Source: Tardibacter chloracetimidivorans
Lineage (GTDB): Bacteria; Pseudomonadota; Alphaproteobacteria; Sphingomonadales; Sphingomonadaceae
Length of the DNA stretch: 64,000 nt
Direction: 5' to 3'
Assembly (NCBI RefSeq): GCF_001890385.1
Contig: NZ_CP018221.1
Coordinates: 793,501-857,500 of the forward strand
Below the pieces are notes generated by a model. It searched no databases and was not told the origin of the DNA. It saw only the letters and a program-made list of their open reading frames with translations. Both the position numbers and the translations under genes were made by a program. Below, in pieces: positions 45,721 through 54,936 of the stretch. Each line of letters begins with the position of its first letter. Position 1 is the stretch's first letter.

Positions 45721-47211
45721 TCAGCGCCGATAGAAGGGCGGAATCTGGGCGTCGACATTGACCCAGACCGACTTGGCGACCGTATATTCGCGCATGGCCT
45801 CAAAGCCCATTTCGCGTCCATAGCCGGACTGCCCCTGCCCGCCGAACGGCGACGCGGGGTGCACCCGCTTGTAGCAGTTGATCCAGACCATGCCGGCGTG
45901 GATCTGCTTGGCGAAGCGGTGCGCGCGCCTGATATTCTCCGTCCACAGCCCGGCGCCGAGACCATAGTCCGTGCCGTTGGCGATCGCGAGGGCCTCCTCG
46001 TCGGTCTTGAAGGTCAGCACCGTGACGAACGGGCCGAACACCTCCTCCTGCGCCACCCGATCCCCGGCCTTGGCGCGGACGATCGTCGGTTCGATGAAGC
46101 AGCCATTGGCGAAGGCATCGCCCGCCGGCTTCTTCCCGCCGAGCAGGATTTCGCCCCCCTGTTCCCGCGCAACATCGACGAACGACAGCACGCGTTGCTG
46201 ATGCAGCGGCGAGGTCAGTGGCCCCATTTCGGTTTCGGGATCGAGCGGATCGCCGATGCGGATCGATCGCGCCAATTCCACGAAGCGGGCGAGAAACTCG
46301 TCGGCGATATCCTCGTGCAGGATCAGGCGCGAACCCGCGATGCAGGCCTGCCCCTGATTGTGGAAGATTGCGAACGCCGAACCGTTGACCGCCGCCAAGA
46401 TGTTGGCGTCGGGGAAAACGATGTTGGGCCCCTTTCCACCTAGTTCGAGCTGGATCTTCTTCAGATTGCCTGCCGACGCCTGGACAATGCGCCGACCGGT
46501 GGCCGTCGACCCTGTGAAGGCGATCTTGCCGATATCCGGATGATCCGCGAGCCGCTGCCCGGCGGTATCCCCATAGCCCGGTACGATGTTGATGACGCCG
46601 GCAGGAAAGCCGACTTGCTGCATCAGCTCGCCGATCCGCAAGGTGGAAAGCGGAGTGATTTCGGACGGCTTCATGACCATCACGTTCCCGGCCGCCAGCG
46701 CCGGGCCCATCTTCCAGCTGGTGAACATCAGCGGGAAGTTCCACGGCACGATGGCACCGACGACTCCGATCGGCTCACGCTCGACATAGTTGAGGAAACC
46801 GGCATCGACCGGGATGACCGAGCCTTCGAGCTTGTCCGCCATTCCGCCGAAATAGCGGAAGCACAGCACCGTCCGCGGCACGTCGAGCGAGAGGCAATCC
46901 CGGATCGGATGCCCCGTGTCTATCGCCTCTATGCGCGCCAGATTCGGCGTGTCAGCCTCGATGGCGTCGGCGAGCTTTAGCATGAGCCGTCCGCGCTCGT
47001 GGGCCGGCAGGGCGCGCCAGGCCGGAAACGCCGCCTGGGCGGCGATCACCGCCTTGTCCACGTCGGCCGCCGTCGCCTCGGCGATATCGGCCAATTTTTC
47101 GCCGTTGAAGGGATTGGCGACGGCGATAGTCCGGCCTTCGGTGCCGTCCAGCCATTCACCGCCAATCAAGAGCTTCGTCTGAAATTGGGGAACGGTATCT
47201 TTTATAACCAC
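45721..47211 (-). CDS. aldehyde dehydrogenase, probable 4-hydroxymuconic semialdehyde dehydrogenase
   Basis: The 496-residue ALDH has the catalytic glutamate in LELGGKGPNIVFP and cysteine in FHNQGQACIAGSRLIL, plus FGGQGQSGYGREMGFEAMRE at the C-terminus. It lies between the hydroquinone dioxygenase large subunit and maleylacetate reductase. In characterised hydroquinone pathways an ALDH in this place oxidises 4-hydroxymuconic semialdehyde to maleylacetate, so that role is assigned by context. The fold itself does not prove the substrate. Confidence 0.88.
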   Translation of the reverse strand: MVIKDTVPQFQTKLLIGGEWLDGTEGRTIAVANPFNGEKLADIAEATAADVDKAVIAAQAAFPAWRALPAHERGRLMLKLADAIEADTPNLARIEAIDTGHPIRDCLSLDVPRTVLCFRYFGGMADKLEGSVIPVDAGFLNYVEREPIGVVGAIVPWNFPLMFTSWKMGPALAAGNVMVMKPSEITPLSTLRIGELMQQVGFPAGVINIVPGYGDTAGQRLADHPDIGKIAFTGSTATGRRIVQASAGNLKKIQLELGGKGPNIVFPDANILAAVNGSAFAIFHNQGQACIAGSRLILHEDIADEFLARFVELARSIRIGDPLDPETEMGPLTSPLHQQRVLSFVDVAREQGGEILLGGKKPAGDAFANGCFIEPTIVRAKAGDRVAQEEVFGPFVTVLTFKTDEEALAIANGTDYGLGAGLWTENIRRAHRFAKQIHAGMVWINCYKRVHPASPFGGQGQSGYGREMGFEAMREYTVAKSVWVNVDAQIPPFYRR

Positions 47212-47309
47212 TATCGGCTCCTTGCTTCCAACCTGCGCGGAGCAGTTCAGATCGGGTGATGCGGGGCAGCGCCGATCAGGGGTGACCTCCCCGAAGCCGC
47301 CCGCATGAC

Positions 47310-48338
47310 TCAGAATGTTACGGGAACGACCGGCGCCGTGCCGTTAGCAATCATCTCCGGAATCCGGGGCGATCCATTTTCCCACACCAGCAGCATCGAC
47401 CGCTTGGTCGAATAGCCCTGGTGGCGGATATCGGCCGGCATACAGCAGATGTCGCCGGCCCGGGCGAGGACGCGGGCGCGGGGCTTGCCCGTCTCCTTGT
47501 CCTTGACGTCCCAGCTGATCTCGTCCGAAAGCTGCAGGAACCATTCGCAGCGATCATTGCCATGTTCGATCGGAAGCACGAACTCCTCCGATGTCGGGCA
47601 GAAGAGACTGTCGCCTACGACCGAACAGACGCTCGGATTCCAGGTGACGTCCGAACGCGAGAGATAGGCGAACAGATTGAAGGCGCTGACCTCGTTCTCG
47701 AAGCCCGGCTCGACCTCGACGTCGGGAACGTCCTGCGCCACATCGGCGAACTGACGGTTTACGGGGAAGCCCGCTTCGTCGGTGCGCAGCGGCGCGTCGC
47801 CCGGCAGACCGACCATCCGCCGGGCCGCGACGCGCCGACGATCGATAGCCGCGTCATTGTTGCCGTTCTTGCGGCCCCAGGGTTGACCGGTTTCCATCGG
47901 CGCGGCGAACGGATCGAAGTCCTGGTTGGTCCAGTCGCCGAGCAAATCCTTCAGAAGCCCCATCAGCGCATCCGAACGGAACCGCTGCTGATAATCGCGG
48001 CGGGCGTTGCGATAGGCATCGTTGAATGCGCCGGCGAAGAGCGTGACTTCGCCATAATGGTTGATGGTTCCGAAGACGCCGTCGAAGTTCACGACCCCGT
48101 AGAAGAAGCCCCATGACACATCGCGCATCGCCGCCCGCAGAAAGGCATCGACAGGGATGACATGCGTTCCGCCGGGCCAGGATATCCGCGCGAAATACTC
48201 GTCGCGGCGCAGCACGAAGCCGCCCGCGCGAAACGCGCGATATCCGGTTTCATTGCAGATCGGCAGCACCTCCGTATCGGTGCTTGCCGTGGACGCCGGG
48301 TTGGCATTCTCGCGCTCGGATGCTTCGGACATGGCCAT
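47310..48338 (-). CDS. hapD: hydroquinone 1,2-dioxygenase, large subunit
   Basis: The large subunit of the two-component Fe(II) hydroquinone dioxygenase (HapCD / PnpCD type) cleaves hydroquinone to 4-hydroxymuconic semialdehyde. The 342-residue product has the family patterns SWGFFYGVVNFDGVFGTINH and FDPFAAPMETGQPWGRKNG, and a cupin-like C-terminal half with LPIEHGNDRCEWFLQLSDEI and AGDICCMPADIRHQGYSTKR, which hold likely iron-binding histidine and glutamate residues. Size (about 38 kDa) fits. AGGAG precedes the ATG, and the small-subunit gene is 22 bases upstream. Confidence 0.88.
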   Translation of the reverse strand: MAMSEASERENANPASTASTDTEVLPICNETGYRAFRAGGFVLRRDEYFARISWPGGTHVIPVDAFLRAAMRDVSWGFFYGVVNFDGVFGTINHYGEVTLFAGAFNDAYRNARRDYQQRFRSDALMGLLKDLLGDWTNQDFDPFAAPMETGQPWGRKNGNNDAAIDRRRVAARRMVGLPGDAPLRTDEAGFPVNRQFADVAQDVPDVEVEPGFENEVSAFNLFAYLSRSDVTWNPSVCSVVGDSLFCPTSEEFVLPIEHGNDRCEWFLQLSDEISWDVKDKETGKPRARVLARAGDICCMPADIRHQGYSTKRSMLLVWENGSPRIPEMIANGTAPVVPVTF

Positions 48339-48360
48339 TATGCTTCTCCTGTAATTTCGC

Positions 48361-48873
48361 TCAAACGGACTCGGTCTGGCAGATCGAAGCCCATTTCTGG
48401 ACGGTGACTTCGCCCTCGATCGTCTGAAAAAGGATCACGCCGGGCTGGTCCGCATGAAAGCGATAAGCCGCTCCCGTCGGTAGCGCGGCCATATGCCCGC
48501 GGCCAAGGCTGATACGGCCCATCTTCCGTCCTGGGAGGGTGTCCTCGCCGATGCGGACCGCGCCCTCACTTTCCGGATCGACATAATCCTCCGGCCGATC
48601 CAGCTTGATCAGGTGGACCTCGGTCCTGCCGTCGAGGCAAAGGACGAACTCGTCATGCGCGCAGGTGAACCAGCTGGACGTTCCTTCCGCCCGCGCGGCT
48701 TCGATGACATATTCGAAATTCTTGCCCACCGCGATCCGCTCATAAGGCTCCGCACCCTCGGCGACTTCGAACACGTTTGAGAAGACATAATTGCGCGGAT
48801 CGTCTTCGATGATCTCGACCCCGCCCTTGCGATAGTCCTTCAAACTGCCGAACTGGGTAACAACGCCTTCCAT
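48361..48873 (-). CDS. hapC: hydroquinone 1,2-dioxygenase, small subunit
   Basis: The 170-residue product is about 19 kDa and matches the small subunit of HapCD-type dioxygenases in size, order and sequence style (FGSLKDYRKGGVEIIEDDPR, then EGTSSWFTCAHDEFVLCLDG and GRGHMAALPTGAAYRFHADQ, a cupin-like fold). The ATG at 48873 follows GGGAG; a start 21 bases earlier is less likely. It is the first gene of the six-gene minus-strand operon running to 43414, and a conserved direct-repeat promoter element lies 90-120 bases upstream. Confidence 0.87.
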   Translation of the reverse strand: MEGVVTQFGSLKDYRKGGVEIIEDDPRNYVFSNVFEVAEGAEPYERIAVGKNFEYVIEAARAEGTSSWFTCAHDEFVLCLDGRTEVHLIKLDRPEDYVDPESEGAVRIGEDTLPGRKMGRISLGRGHMAALPTGAAYRFHADQPGVILFQTIEGEVTVQKWASICQTESV

Positions 48874-48935
48874 CGCAATCTCCCGAAAGCACATATGTCC
48901 TGTCGCTTCTCAAGCGACGGAAATTCGTCCGATCC

Positions 48936-48991
48936 AAGATAGAGTGAGCAGGGCTTGCGGTCCTGCATAAAGCGGACTTTCTTTGGCATAA
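48936..48991 (-). promoter_or_regulatory. GCATAA direct-repeat promoter element, copy a
   Basis: Two GCATAA boxes (48965 and 48986, plus-strand reading) are exactly 21 bases apart. On the minus strand the proximal box abuts an AGGACC -35-like hexamer, followed after 17 bases by TATCTT at 48936-48941. It lies upstream of the hydroquinone dioxygenase operon. The same layout recurs at 49896 and 62524. Confidence 0.65.
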
Positions 48992-49041
48992 TCGCGTGGG
49001 ATGGTTCCTTGCGATGGCCACGCGCATCAACGCGCAAAAAT

Positions 49042-49821
49042 CTAAAGCGCGAAGCCACCATCGCAATGCACGACCTGGCCGGTAACGAACGATGCCCTCG
49101 CCGAGGCCAGGAAGACAACAACCTGAGCGACCTCGGACGCCTGCCCCGCGCGTCCCATCGGCGTCATGCTGGCCGCATTTTCATAGATGAAGGCAGTCGG
49201 CCCCGTCTTGAGGATTTCCGTCATGCCGGCGTCGATCATTCCCGGGCCGACGCCGTTGGCGCGAATGCCCGTCCTTGCTTCCTCGAGCGCGATGTGGCGC
49301 AGCAGGGTCGCAACGGCCGCTTTGGGCGTAGCCGAAAGGCCGTCGTTGCCGAAAGTCCGGTCGATCGCCGCCGTGAGGAGGGCGGTAAGGGAGCCGCCGC
49401 CGCCCTCGCGCAGATAGGCGACGGCGGCCTGCGCGATGTTGAAGAAGCCGATCACGTCGGTATCGATAACCGCGCGGAAGGATTCGAGGCTGAACTCCAC
49501 GACAGGCCCGATCTCCAGAACCAACCCGCCCGCCGAGATGACGCTGTGAATGCGGCCGTGTAGACCGGCCGCCTTTTGCAGAACGTTATCCACCGACTCC
49601 TTGCTTCGAACGTCGCACTGAACGATCTCCGCACTGCCCCCTGCGGCCCTGATCTCGCCCACCACGCCTTCGACATTCTCAGGCCGGGAAAAATAGGTGA
49701 TCATGACAGGCACGCCGCGCTCCGCGAGCAAGCCGGCAATGGCTTGACCAATGCCACCTGAACCACCGAAAACGACGGCACAACCTTGAGGGAACTCGGG
49801 AGTTTCGAGATCAAATTTCAT
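49042..49821 (-). CDS. SDR-fold protein lacking the usual catalytic tyrosine
   Basis: The 259-residue product has the SDR cofactor motif VVFGGSGGIGQAIAGLLA and the C-terminus SFVTGQVVHCDGGFAL, so the fold is clear. The YxxxK site, however, reads SATPK (in GLSATPKAAVATL), with serine in place of tyrosine, and NNAG is replaced by SAGG. It may use another residue, catalyse a non-redox step, or be a poor enzyme. It is a single-gene unit with its own copy of the GCATAA repeat promoter and probably belongs to the same regulon as the hydroquinone operon. Confidence 0.82.
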   Translation of the reverse strand: MKFDLETPEFPQGCAVVFGGSGGIGQAIAGLLAERGVPVMITYFSRPENVEGVVGEIRAAGGSAEIVQCDVRSKESVDNVLQKAAGLHGRIHSVISAGGLVLEIGPVVEFSLESFRAVIDTDVIGFFNIAQAAVAYLREGGGGSLTALLTAAIDRTFGNDGLSATPKAAVATLLRHIALEEARTGIRANGVGPGMIDAGMTEILKTGPTAFIYENAASMTPMGRAGQASEVAQVVVFLASARASFVTGQVVHCDGGFAL

Positions 49822-49866
49822 GGCACCCCACCTCCGTCACATTTCTAACGACGGATTCTTGGGCCT

Positions 49867-49922
49867 ACGATGACAGCGGAGGGATTTTCGATCCTGCATA
49901 AAGCCAACTGTCTGCGGCATAA
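49867..49922 (-). promoter_or_regulatory. GCATAA direct-repeat promoter element, copy b
   Basis: GCATAA boxes at 49896 and 49917 are 21 bases apart. On the minus strand the proximal box abuts AGGATC (-35-like), and a weak -10, CATCGT, follows after 17 bases at 49867-49872. The start of the SDR-fold gene is 46 bases further on. Confidence 0.6.
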
Positions 49923-50064
49923 TCGCAGCACCTACGATGACTTCCGGGATGGTACGCGAGCCCCGGTTCCGTTTCAATGATAGGAGCCCGAATTCGCAGA
50001 AGGCCTCAGGCCTCCGGTGGTTAGGCGACGATGCTATCGAGCGCTCGTGCTCGGTAATGCCATC

Positions 50065-50562
50065 TCAATCGGATATGATGGATTGAAGCGCGACATCGGG
50101 TGTTTTGGCTTCCGCTCCCTCCGGCCCGGAAACCTTGTCGAGAAGCTCGACAAAGATGGCACGCTCCCCCGGCGTCATCGCTACCGTAATTCGATCCTCG
50201 ACCGCATCGACGAGCACAGCTGCACGCTCCATCAAATCTTCACCCGCTTTGGTGAGGCGAATGGCCCGAACGCGGCGGTCCTTGACACTCTGCGTCCGTT
50301 TGATGATTTCGCGCTGCTCCAGTTTGTCCAATATCGTTGTCAGGTTCTGCATCGATATGCCCAGAGCGAGGCTGATGCCCGACTGCTGCGCATCGCCGCC
50401 ACTGATATGCGCAAGCACTGTGAACTCGACAGGCGTGAGGCCAATTTCGGCGGTTCCGGCACGAAAGGCGCGGCGTACGCACAGATACGCCCGTCCTATC
50501 CTGCTCCCGACCAGCGAATTGAACTCGCCGGAGGAATACGCGCCATGCCTTTTCTTGCCCAT
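50065..50562 (-). CDS. MarR-family transcriptional regulator
   Basis: The 165-residue product is a winged-helix MarR regulator. It has the dimerisation helix RAYLCVRRAFRAGTAEIGLT, the recognition helix SLALGISMQNLTTILDKLEQ and the wing IKRTQSVKDRRVRAIRLTKA. MarR proteins bind palindromes as dimers and are released by phenolic ligands, which fits an aromatic pathway. It is divergent from the Baeyer-Villiger gene and is the only regulator within the catabolic cluster, so it is the best candidate for the ATTGACAAT palindromes. That pairing is inference. Confidence 0.92.
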   Translation of the reverse strand: MGKKRHGAYSSGEFNSLVGSRIGRAYLCVRRAFRAGTAEIGLTPVEFTVLAHISGGDAQQSGISLALGISMQNLTTILDKLEQREIIKRTQSVKDRRVRAIRLTKAGEDLMERAAVLVDAVEDRITVAMTPGERAIFVELLDKVSGPEGAEAKTPDVALQSIISD

Positions 50563-50910
50563 TCAACCTCAACAATATCAAGCGCCCGCCACTATATTGG
50601 CGGATTCGCGCAACTTCAAACGCAGAGCGGATCAACCCTATTCAGCCAGGCCAAATTGTAAACTAAAGTTTGTACTCCGGTGGTCGATTGAACGATAACT
50701 TCATGCTTGGCATTCCGATTCCGTCTCGGAAATCGGAGGGCAGCAGCCACCATCGCAGCCGCCATAGTAGTAACAGAGATTGACAATAGATTCGCCAAAC
50801 TTTAGGCAGCACAAACCGGCAAACGGCGCAAAAAGCTAAACGGGCAGTAAGATTCCTGGCGTCGGCGCACATGGTATTCGGTGGCTGGAACCGCGGTTTG
50901 GAGAGATGGA
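50563..50910. other. divergent regulatory gap, marR / BVMO
   Basis: These 348 bases have no convincing gene. They hold operator site 3 at 50779 and the ribosome site of the monooxygenase gene. Confidence 0.6.
50779..50808 (+). promoter_or_regulatory. promoter with palindromic operator site 3
   Basis: The palindrome ATTGACAAT (50779-50787) contains a perfect TTGACA -35 box (50780-50785). TAGGCA follows at 17 bases (50803-50808) as a weak -10. It points to the monooxygenase-lactonase-reductase-pca genes. The core equals that of operator sites 1 and 2. Confidence 0.55.
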
Positions 50911-52740
50911 ATGGAAGAGGTCAGTGCGGAAGTGCGGCAACTGGTCGGTCAGCTCGACTTCGATCAGGCAGAGCTGGCGCGCCGTTATGCCTATGAACGG
51001 GACGTTCGTTTGCGCCCCGACCGTAACAATCAGTATATCGAGACGGAGAAGGAATTCTCCCATTATGCCGACGACCCTTATGCAGAGCCCCTTGTCCGGG
51101 CCGCGGTCGAAGGTCACACCGATGTTATCGTGGTCGGCGGCGGGATCGGCGGACTTGTGACAGCCTCCTATCTTCATGACGCCGGTGTCGACGACGTCCG
51201 GATCATCGAAAAGGGCGGCGACTTCGGCGGGACCTGGTACTGGAATCGCTATCCCGGCCTGCGGTGCGACGTCGAATCCTATGTCTACATGCCGCTGCTG
51301 GAGCGCTTCGGGGGCTTCCCCACCGAAAAGTACAGCAGGGGTTCGGAGATTCTCGACCATCTGCGCAAGATCGCGCGGAAGCTCAACCTGTACGACAAGG
51401 CACTGCTGCAGACCCAGGTCATGGGCCTGAAATGGGACAAGGACGCGGCACTGTGGCGCGTCGAGACCGATCGCGGCGACAAGGTCACCGCCAAGTTCGT
51501 CATCATGGCCAATGGCCTGCTCGTGAAGCCCAAGCTGCCGGGCATTCCCGGCATCGAAGATTTCAAGGGTCACACCTTCCACACCAGCCGTTGGGACTAT
51601 GACTATACCGGCGGCAGCCAGAACAGCGCGCTGGTGAACCTGGCCGACAAACGGGTGGGAATTGTCGGCACGGGCGCCACGGCGGTTCAGGTCGTGCCCG
51701 AGGTCGGCTCGGTCGCGAAGGAACTCTACGTCTTTCAGCGGACGCCCGCCGCGGTCGATTACCGCTATAATAGGCCGACGGACGTTGCCTGGGCCGGAAA
51801 CCTGGCTCCTGGCTGGCAGGACGACAGGGTGGTCAATTTCCACGCCGTCGCCGGGGGGCTCATCGACGGCCCCGATCTGGTGAAGGACGGTTGGACCGAA
51901 ATCGGCAAGCTGCAGGATTCGACTGCCAGCTGGGCAGCGAAGAAGATTGGCCGCCCGCTCAACAGCGCAGAGGCGGAATTCGTCACCAACGCGCTGGACG
52001 ATCTAAAGATGAACCATCTGCGCGCCCGTATCGACGCGGAGGTAAAGGATCCGGCAACGGCAGAGGCGCTCAAGCCATGGCATCGTCGCTGGTGCAAGCG
52101 GCCTTCGTTCAGCGATGAATATCTGCAGACCTTCAATCGGCCCAACGTCTCGATCGTCGATACCGCCGGCAAGGGCATCGAGCGGATGACGGCGAACGGC
52201 GTCGTCGCCGGCGGCAAGGAATATGAGCTCGACTGCCTGATCTTCGCGACCGGCTATGAGGTCGGCACCGAATATACCCGCCGGGCCGGCTATGACGTCA
52301 TCGGCCGTGACGGCGTGGAGCTGGGCCAATATTGGCATAATGGGATGCGGACCTATCAAGGCATTTTCATTCACGGCTTCCCGAACCTGTTCATGTGCGG
52401 TTGGGGACAGAGCGCCGGCACTTTTTCGGTCACGTTCATGCTGTCCGAGCAGGCGAAGCATATCGCATTCGTCCTGAAGACCTGTCTTGATCGCGGGCTG
52501 CGCACAGTCGAGCCCTCTGCGGAAGCCGTCGAGGACTATGTCCTGAGCGTGCGCCCGCTATCGATCAGCCAGCGGAAGTTCTGGCAGGATTGCACACCGA
52601 GCTATTTCACGACGGAAGGCGATACCGCCAATCCTCACGGCATGTTTGCGAACATTCCGCCCGTGGGACCGATCCAATTTTACCAGGATCTGGAAGCGTG
52701 GCGCGCCCGAGGCGACCTGAAAGGCCTTGAGCTTGCCTAA
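50911..52740 (+). CDS. type I Baeyer-Villiger monooxygenase
   Basis: This flavoenzyme inserts oxygen next to a ketone to give an ester or lactone, using FAD and NADPH. The 609-residue product starts at ATG 50911 (GGAGAG upstream). It has an N-terminal extension of about 75 residues ([20 protein letters not shown]), then the FAD motif [20 protein letters not shown] with [19 protein letters not shown], the BVMO fingerprint [12 protein letters not shown], and the NADPH motif [13 protein letters not shown]. The extension and the [13 protein letters not shown] form recall the cyclopentadecanone / steroid monooxygenase subgroup, which accepts bulky cyclic ketones. It heads a plus-strand run of catabolic genes. 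Confidence 0.93.
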   Translation: MEEVSAEVRQLVGQLDFDQAELARRYAYERDVRLRPDRNNQYIETEKEFSHYADDPYAEPLVRAAVEGHTDVIVVGGGIGGLVTASYLHDAGVDDVRIIEKGGDFGGTWYWNRYPGLRCDVESYVYMPLLERFGGFPTEKYSRGSEILDHLRKIARKLNLYDKALLQTQVMGLKWDKDAALWRVETDRGDKVTAKFVIMANGLLVKPKLPGIPGIEDFKGHTFHTSRWDYDYTGGSQNSALVNLADKRVGIVGTGATAVQVVPEVGSVAKELYVFQRTPAAVDYRYNRPTDVAWAGNLAPGWQDDRVVNFHAVAGGLIDGPDLVKDGWTEIGKLQDSTASWAAKKIGRPLNSAEAEFVTNALDDLKMNHLRARIDAEVKDPATAEALKPWHRRWCKRPSFSDEYLQTFNRPNVSIVDTAGKGIERMTANGVVAGGKEYELDCLIFATGYEVGTEYTRRAGYDVIGRDGVELGQYWHNGMRTYQGIFIHGFPNLFMCGWGQSAGTFSVTFMLSEQAKHIAFVLKTCLDRGLRTVEPSAEAVEDYVLSVRPLSISQRKFWQDCTPSYFTTEGDTANPHGMFANIPPVGPIQFYQDLEAWRARGDLKGLELA

Positions 52741-52813
52741 GTCCGCAGTTCGGAGCGGCCAGGGGCTGCAGGGCGGCGGCTTCGACTGTCGACATGATCA
52801 GGGTGAAAGGACT

Positions 52814-53710
52814 ATGATGGCCGAGGAATGCAAGATTGTCGCTAGTGGCTTTCGCTTCAACGAATGCCCCAGATGGCATGATGGCGCGCTCTATCTCGTC
52901 GATATGTATGATCGACGCGTCTGCCGCATGGACAGCGATGGTCAGGTTAATACCGTCGTCGAACTGGAACATCCCGGCGGCCTTGGCTGGTTGCCGGACG
53001 GCAACCTGCTGGTCGTTGCCTCGCACGACTGCAAGGTCCTCCGCTATGACGGGCATGGCTTGCACGAACATGCCGATCTGACCGGCCAAGGCCTGGTCAT
53101 GGTCAACGACATGGTCGTCGGCAAATCGGGCAATGCCTATGCCGGCGGGCTCGGCGCCGGCTTTGCGGACGGGCTGCTGCCACCCATCCCAATCTTTCAC
53201 ATCACGGCGGACGGCAAGGTCCGCCCTGTTGCCGAAGGGCTCTACGGCCCCAATGGCATGGTGATCACCCCCGACGGCAAGACGCTGATCGTGGCCGAAA
53301 GTTTTGCGAGCCGACTGACAGCTTTCGACATCGCCGGTGACGGCAGCTTATCGAACAGGCGGACGTGGGCGTCCCTCGGCGGCGGTGAGATCAGCTCGGT
53401 GGAGGCTCTGCTGGAGAAAGACTTCGTGATCCCCGACGGCATTGCTCTCGACGCCGAAGGCGCCGTCTGGGTAGCGGACGCGCGCGGCGGCGGCGCTTTG
53501 CGCGTCGCAGAGGGTGGCCAAATCCTGGAGCGGCGCTCCTTCGGTTCCGATACCGCTGTTGCCGTCGCACTGGGCGGACAGGACGGACGGACGCTTTATG
53601 CGATGGCCGGCCCACCCTTTCACAAGATGGCTGAAATTTTCGGCTCGACCGATCGGCTTTATTCCATCCGGACCTGCGCGGTCGATGTTGCCGGGGTGGA
53701 GGTATATTGA
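52814..53710 (+). CDS. SMP-30/gluconolactonase-family hydrolase
   Basis: The 298-residue product is a six-bladed beta-propeller of the SMP-30 / gluconolactonase / LRE family, metal-dependent lactonases. Typical features are FNECPRWHDGALYLVDMYDR (metal-binding glutamate region), HPGGLGWLPDGNLLVVASHD, VNDMVVGKSGNAYAGGL (asparagine and aspartate ligands), GPNGMVITPDGKTLIVAESF and IPDGIALDAEGAVWVADARG. Placed right after a Baeyer-Villiger monooxygenase, it most likely hydrolyses the lactone or ester product; this is a context inference. Two adjacent ATG codons (52814, 52817) can serve as start. Confidence 0.88.
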   Translation: MMAEECKIVASGFRFNECPRWHDGALYLVDMYDRRVCRMDSDGQVNTVVELEHPGGLGWLPDGNLLVVASHDCKVLRYDGHGLHEHADLTGQGLVMVNDMVVGKSGNAYAGGLGAGFADGLLPPIPIFHITADGKVRPVAEGLYGPNGMVITPDGKTLIVAESFASRLTAFDIAGDGSLSNRRTWASLGGGEISSVEALLEKDFVIPDGIALDAEGAVWVADARGGGALRVAEGGQILERRSFGSDTAVAVALGGQDGRTLYAMAGPPFHKMAEIFGSTDRLYSIRTCAVDVAGVEVY

Positions 53711-53807
53711 TCGACCGGTCGCGGCTTGGCGCGCGCCCGGAGTCCAACCCATCGAGCAAAGCACCGATCTGGCGCGAAAGCGTGATCGGCACACGCGAAG
53801 GAAGTTC

Positions 53808-54881
53808 ATGCAGACTTACGAAGGAAAGGCTATCGTCCTGGCATCCAGGCCGACGGGCAAACCCGCCCCCGACAACTTTCGCGTGGAAGATATCGCGATT
53901 TCGCACGTTCCCGACGGGAAGGTCCTGATCCAGAATCTGTGGCTGTCGATCGAGCCCTATATGATGCTGAGCATGAAGGGCTCGATCCCGATGTCGCAGC
54001 GGGTCCACGCCAACCGGCTCAACCGGCTGTCGGACCTCTATGTTAGCGGCGTCGATATCGGACAGGTCATGTGCGGCCCCACGATCGCGCGCATCCTGGT
54101 GTCGAAGCGGGATGATTTCCGTGCCGGCGACATGGTCGTGGCCTATGGCGGCTGGCAGGACATCCTCATCGACGACGGGAGCGCCCTGCTCAGGATCGAT
54201 CCCTCGGCCGGTCATGTGACGGCACAGCTGGGCGTGCTGGGGATCCCGGGATTCACCGCTTATGGCGCCATGCGGGAAATCGCACAGCCGAAGGCCGGCG
54301 AGACGGTCGTCGTGTCGGCAGCCTTCGGTCCGGTGGGCTCGGTCGCCGGGCAGATGGCGCGGCTGGCCGGTGCGCGAAGCGTGGGGATCGCGAGCGGCCC
54401 GGACAAATGCCGCCGGCTCGTGACGGACCTTGGCTTCGATGTCGCACTCGACCGTCTGGTGCCGGATTTCGCCGCGCAGCTCGCCGAGGCCTGCCCAAAC
54501 GGCATCGACGTCTATTTCGAGAATGTCGGCGGCATGATCTGGTGGACCGTGTTGCCCTTACTCAACGAACGCGCGCGCATCCCGCTCTGCGGGCTCGTGT
54601 CGCGATATGCATCGGACGGCGTCGATGACGGCATCGACCGTAGCATGGAGGTGATTGAGGCGATCCAATATAAGCGCCTGCTGATCCGCGGCGTGTCCGT
54701 CTTCGACTATGTGCCCCTGGAGGCGGACTTCTATCGCGAGATGGCTGGCTGGGTGGAGCGTGGCGATATCCGGTATGTCGAGGATGTCGCGGAAGGTCTC
54801 GCATCGGCGCCGCAGGCACTGATTGACGTGCTGAAGGGCCGCAACAACGGCAAGATGCTGGTCCGGCTGGGGCGCCGATGA
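53808..54881 (+). CDS. zinc-independent MDR-family NADP-dependent reductase
   Basis: The 357-residue product is a medium-chain reductase of the leukotriene B4 dehydrogenase / curcumin reductase type, which reduces alpha,beta-unsaturated ketones with NADPH. It shows LWLSIEPYMMLSMKG near the N-terminus, LGIPGFTAYGAMREI, the nucleotide motif SAAFGPVGSVAGQMARLAGA and the family-typical GIDVYFENVGG. No zinc ligands are seen. AAGGAAG precedes the ATG. It may reduce an enone intermediate in the pathway before or after ring cleavage. Confidence 0.9.
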   Translation: MQTYEGKAIVLASRPTGKPAPDNFRVEDIAISHVPDGKVLIQNLWLSIEPYMMLSMKGSIPMSQRVHANRLNRLSDLYVSGVDIGQVMCGPTIARILVSKRDDFRAGDMVVAYGGWQDILIDDGSALLRIDPSAGHVTAQLGVLGIPGFTAYGAMREIAQPKAGETVVVSAAFGPVGSVAGQMARLAGARSVGIASGPDKCRRLVTDLGFDVALDRLVPDFAAQLAEACPNGIDVYFENVGGMIWWTVLPLLNERARIPLCGLVSRYASDGVDDGIDRSMEVIEAIQYKRLLIRGVSVFDYVPLEADFYREMAGWVERGDIRYVEDVAEGLASAPQALIDVLKGRNNGKMLVRLGRR

Positions 54882-54936
54882 AACGTCTGGGCGCTATGCA
54901 TGCCGCGCATCGGCAGAATGCGGGGAAAGCCCGCAT

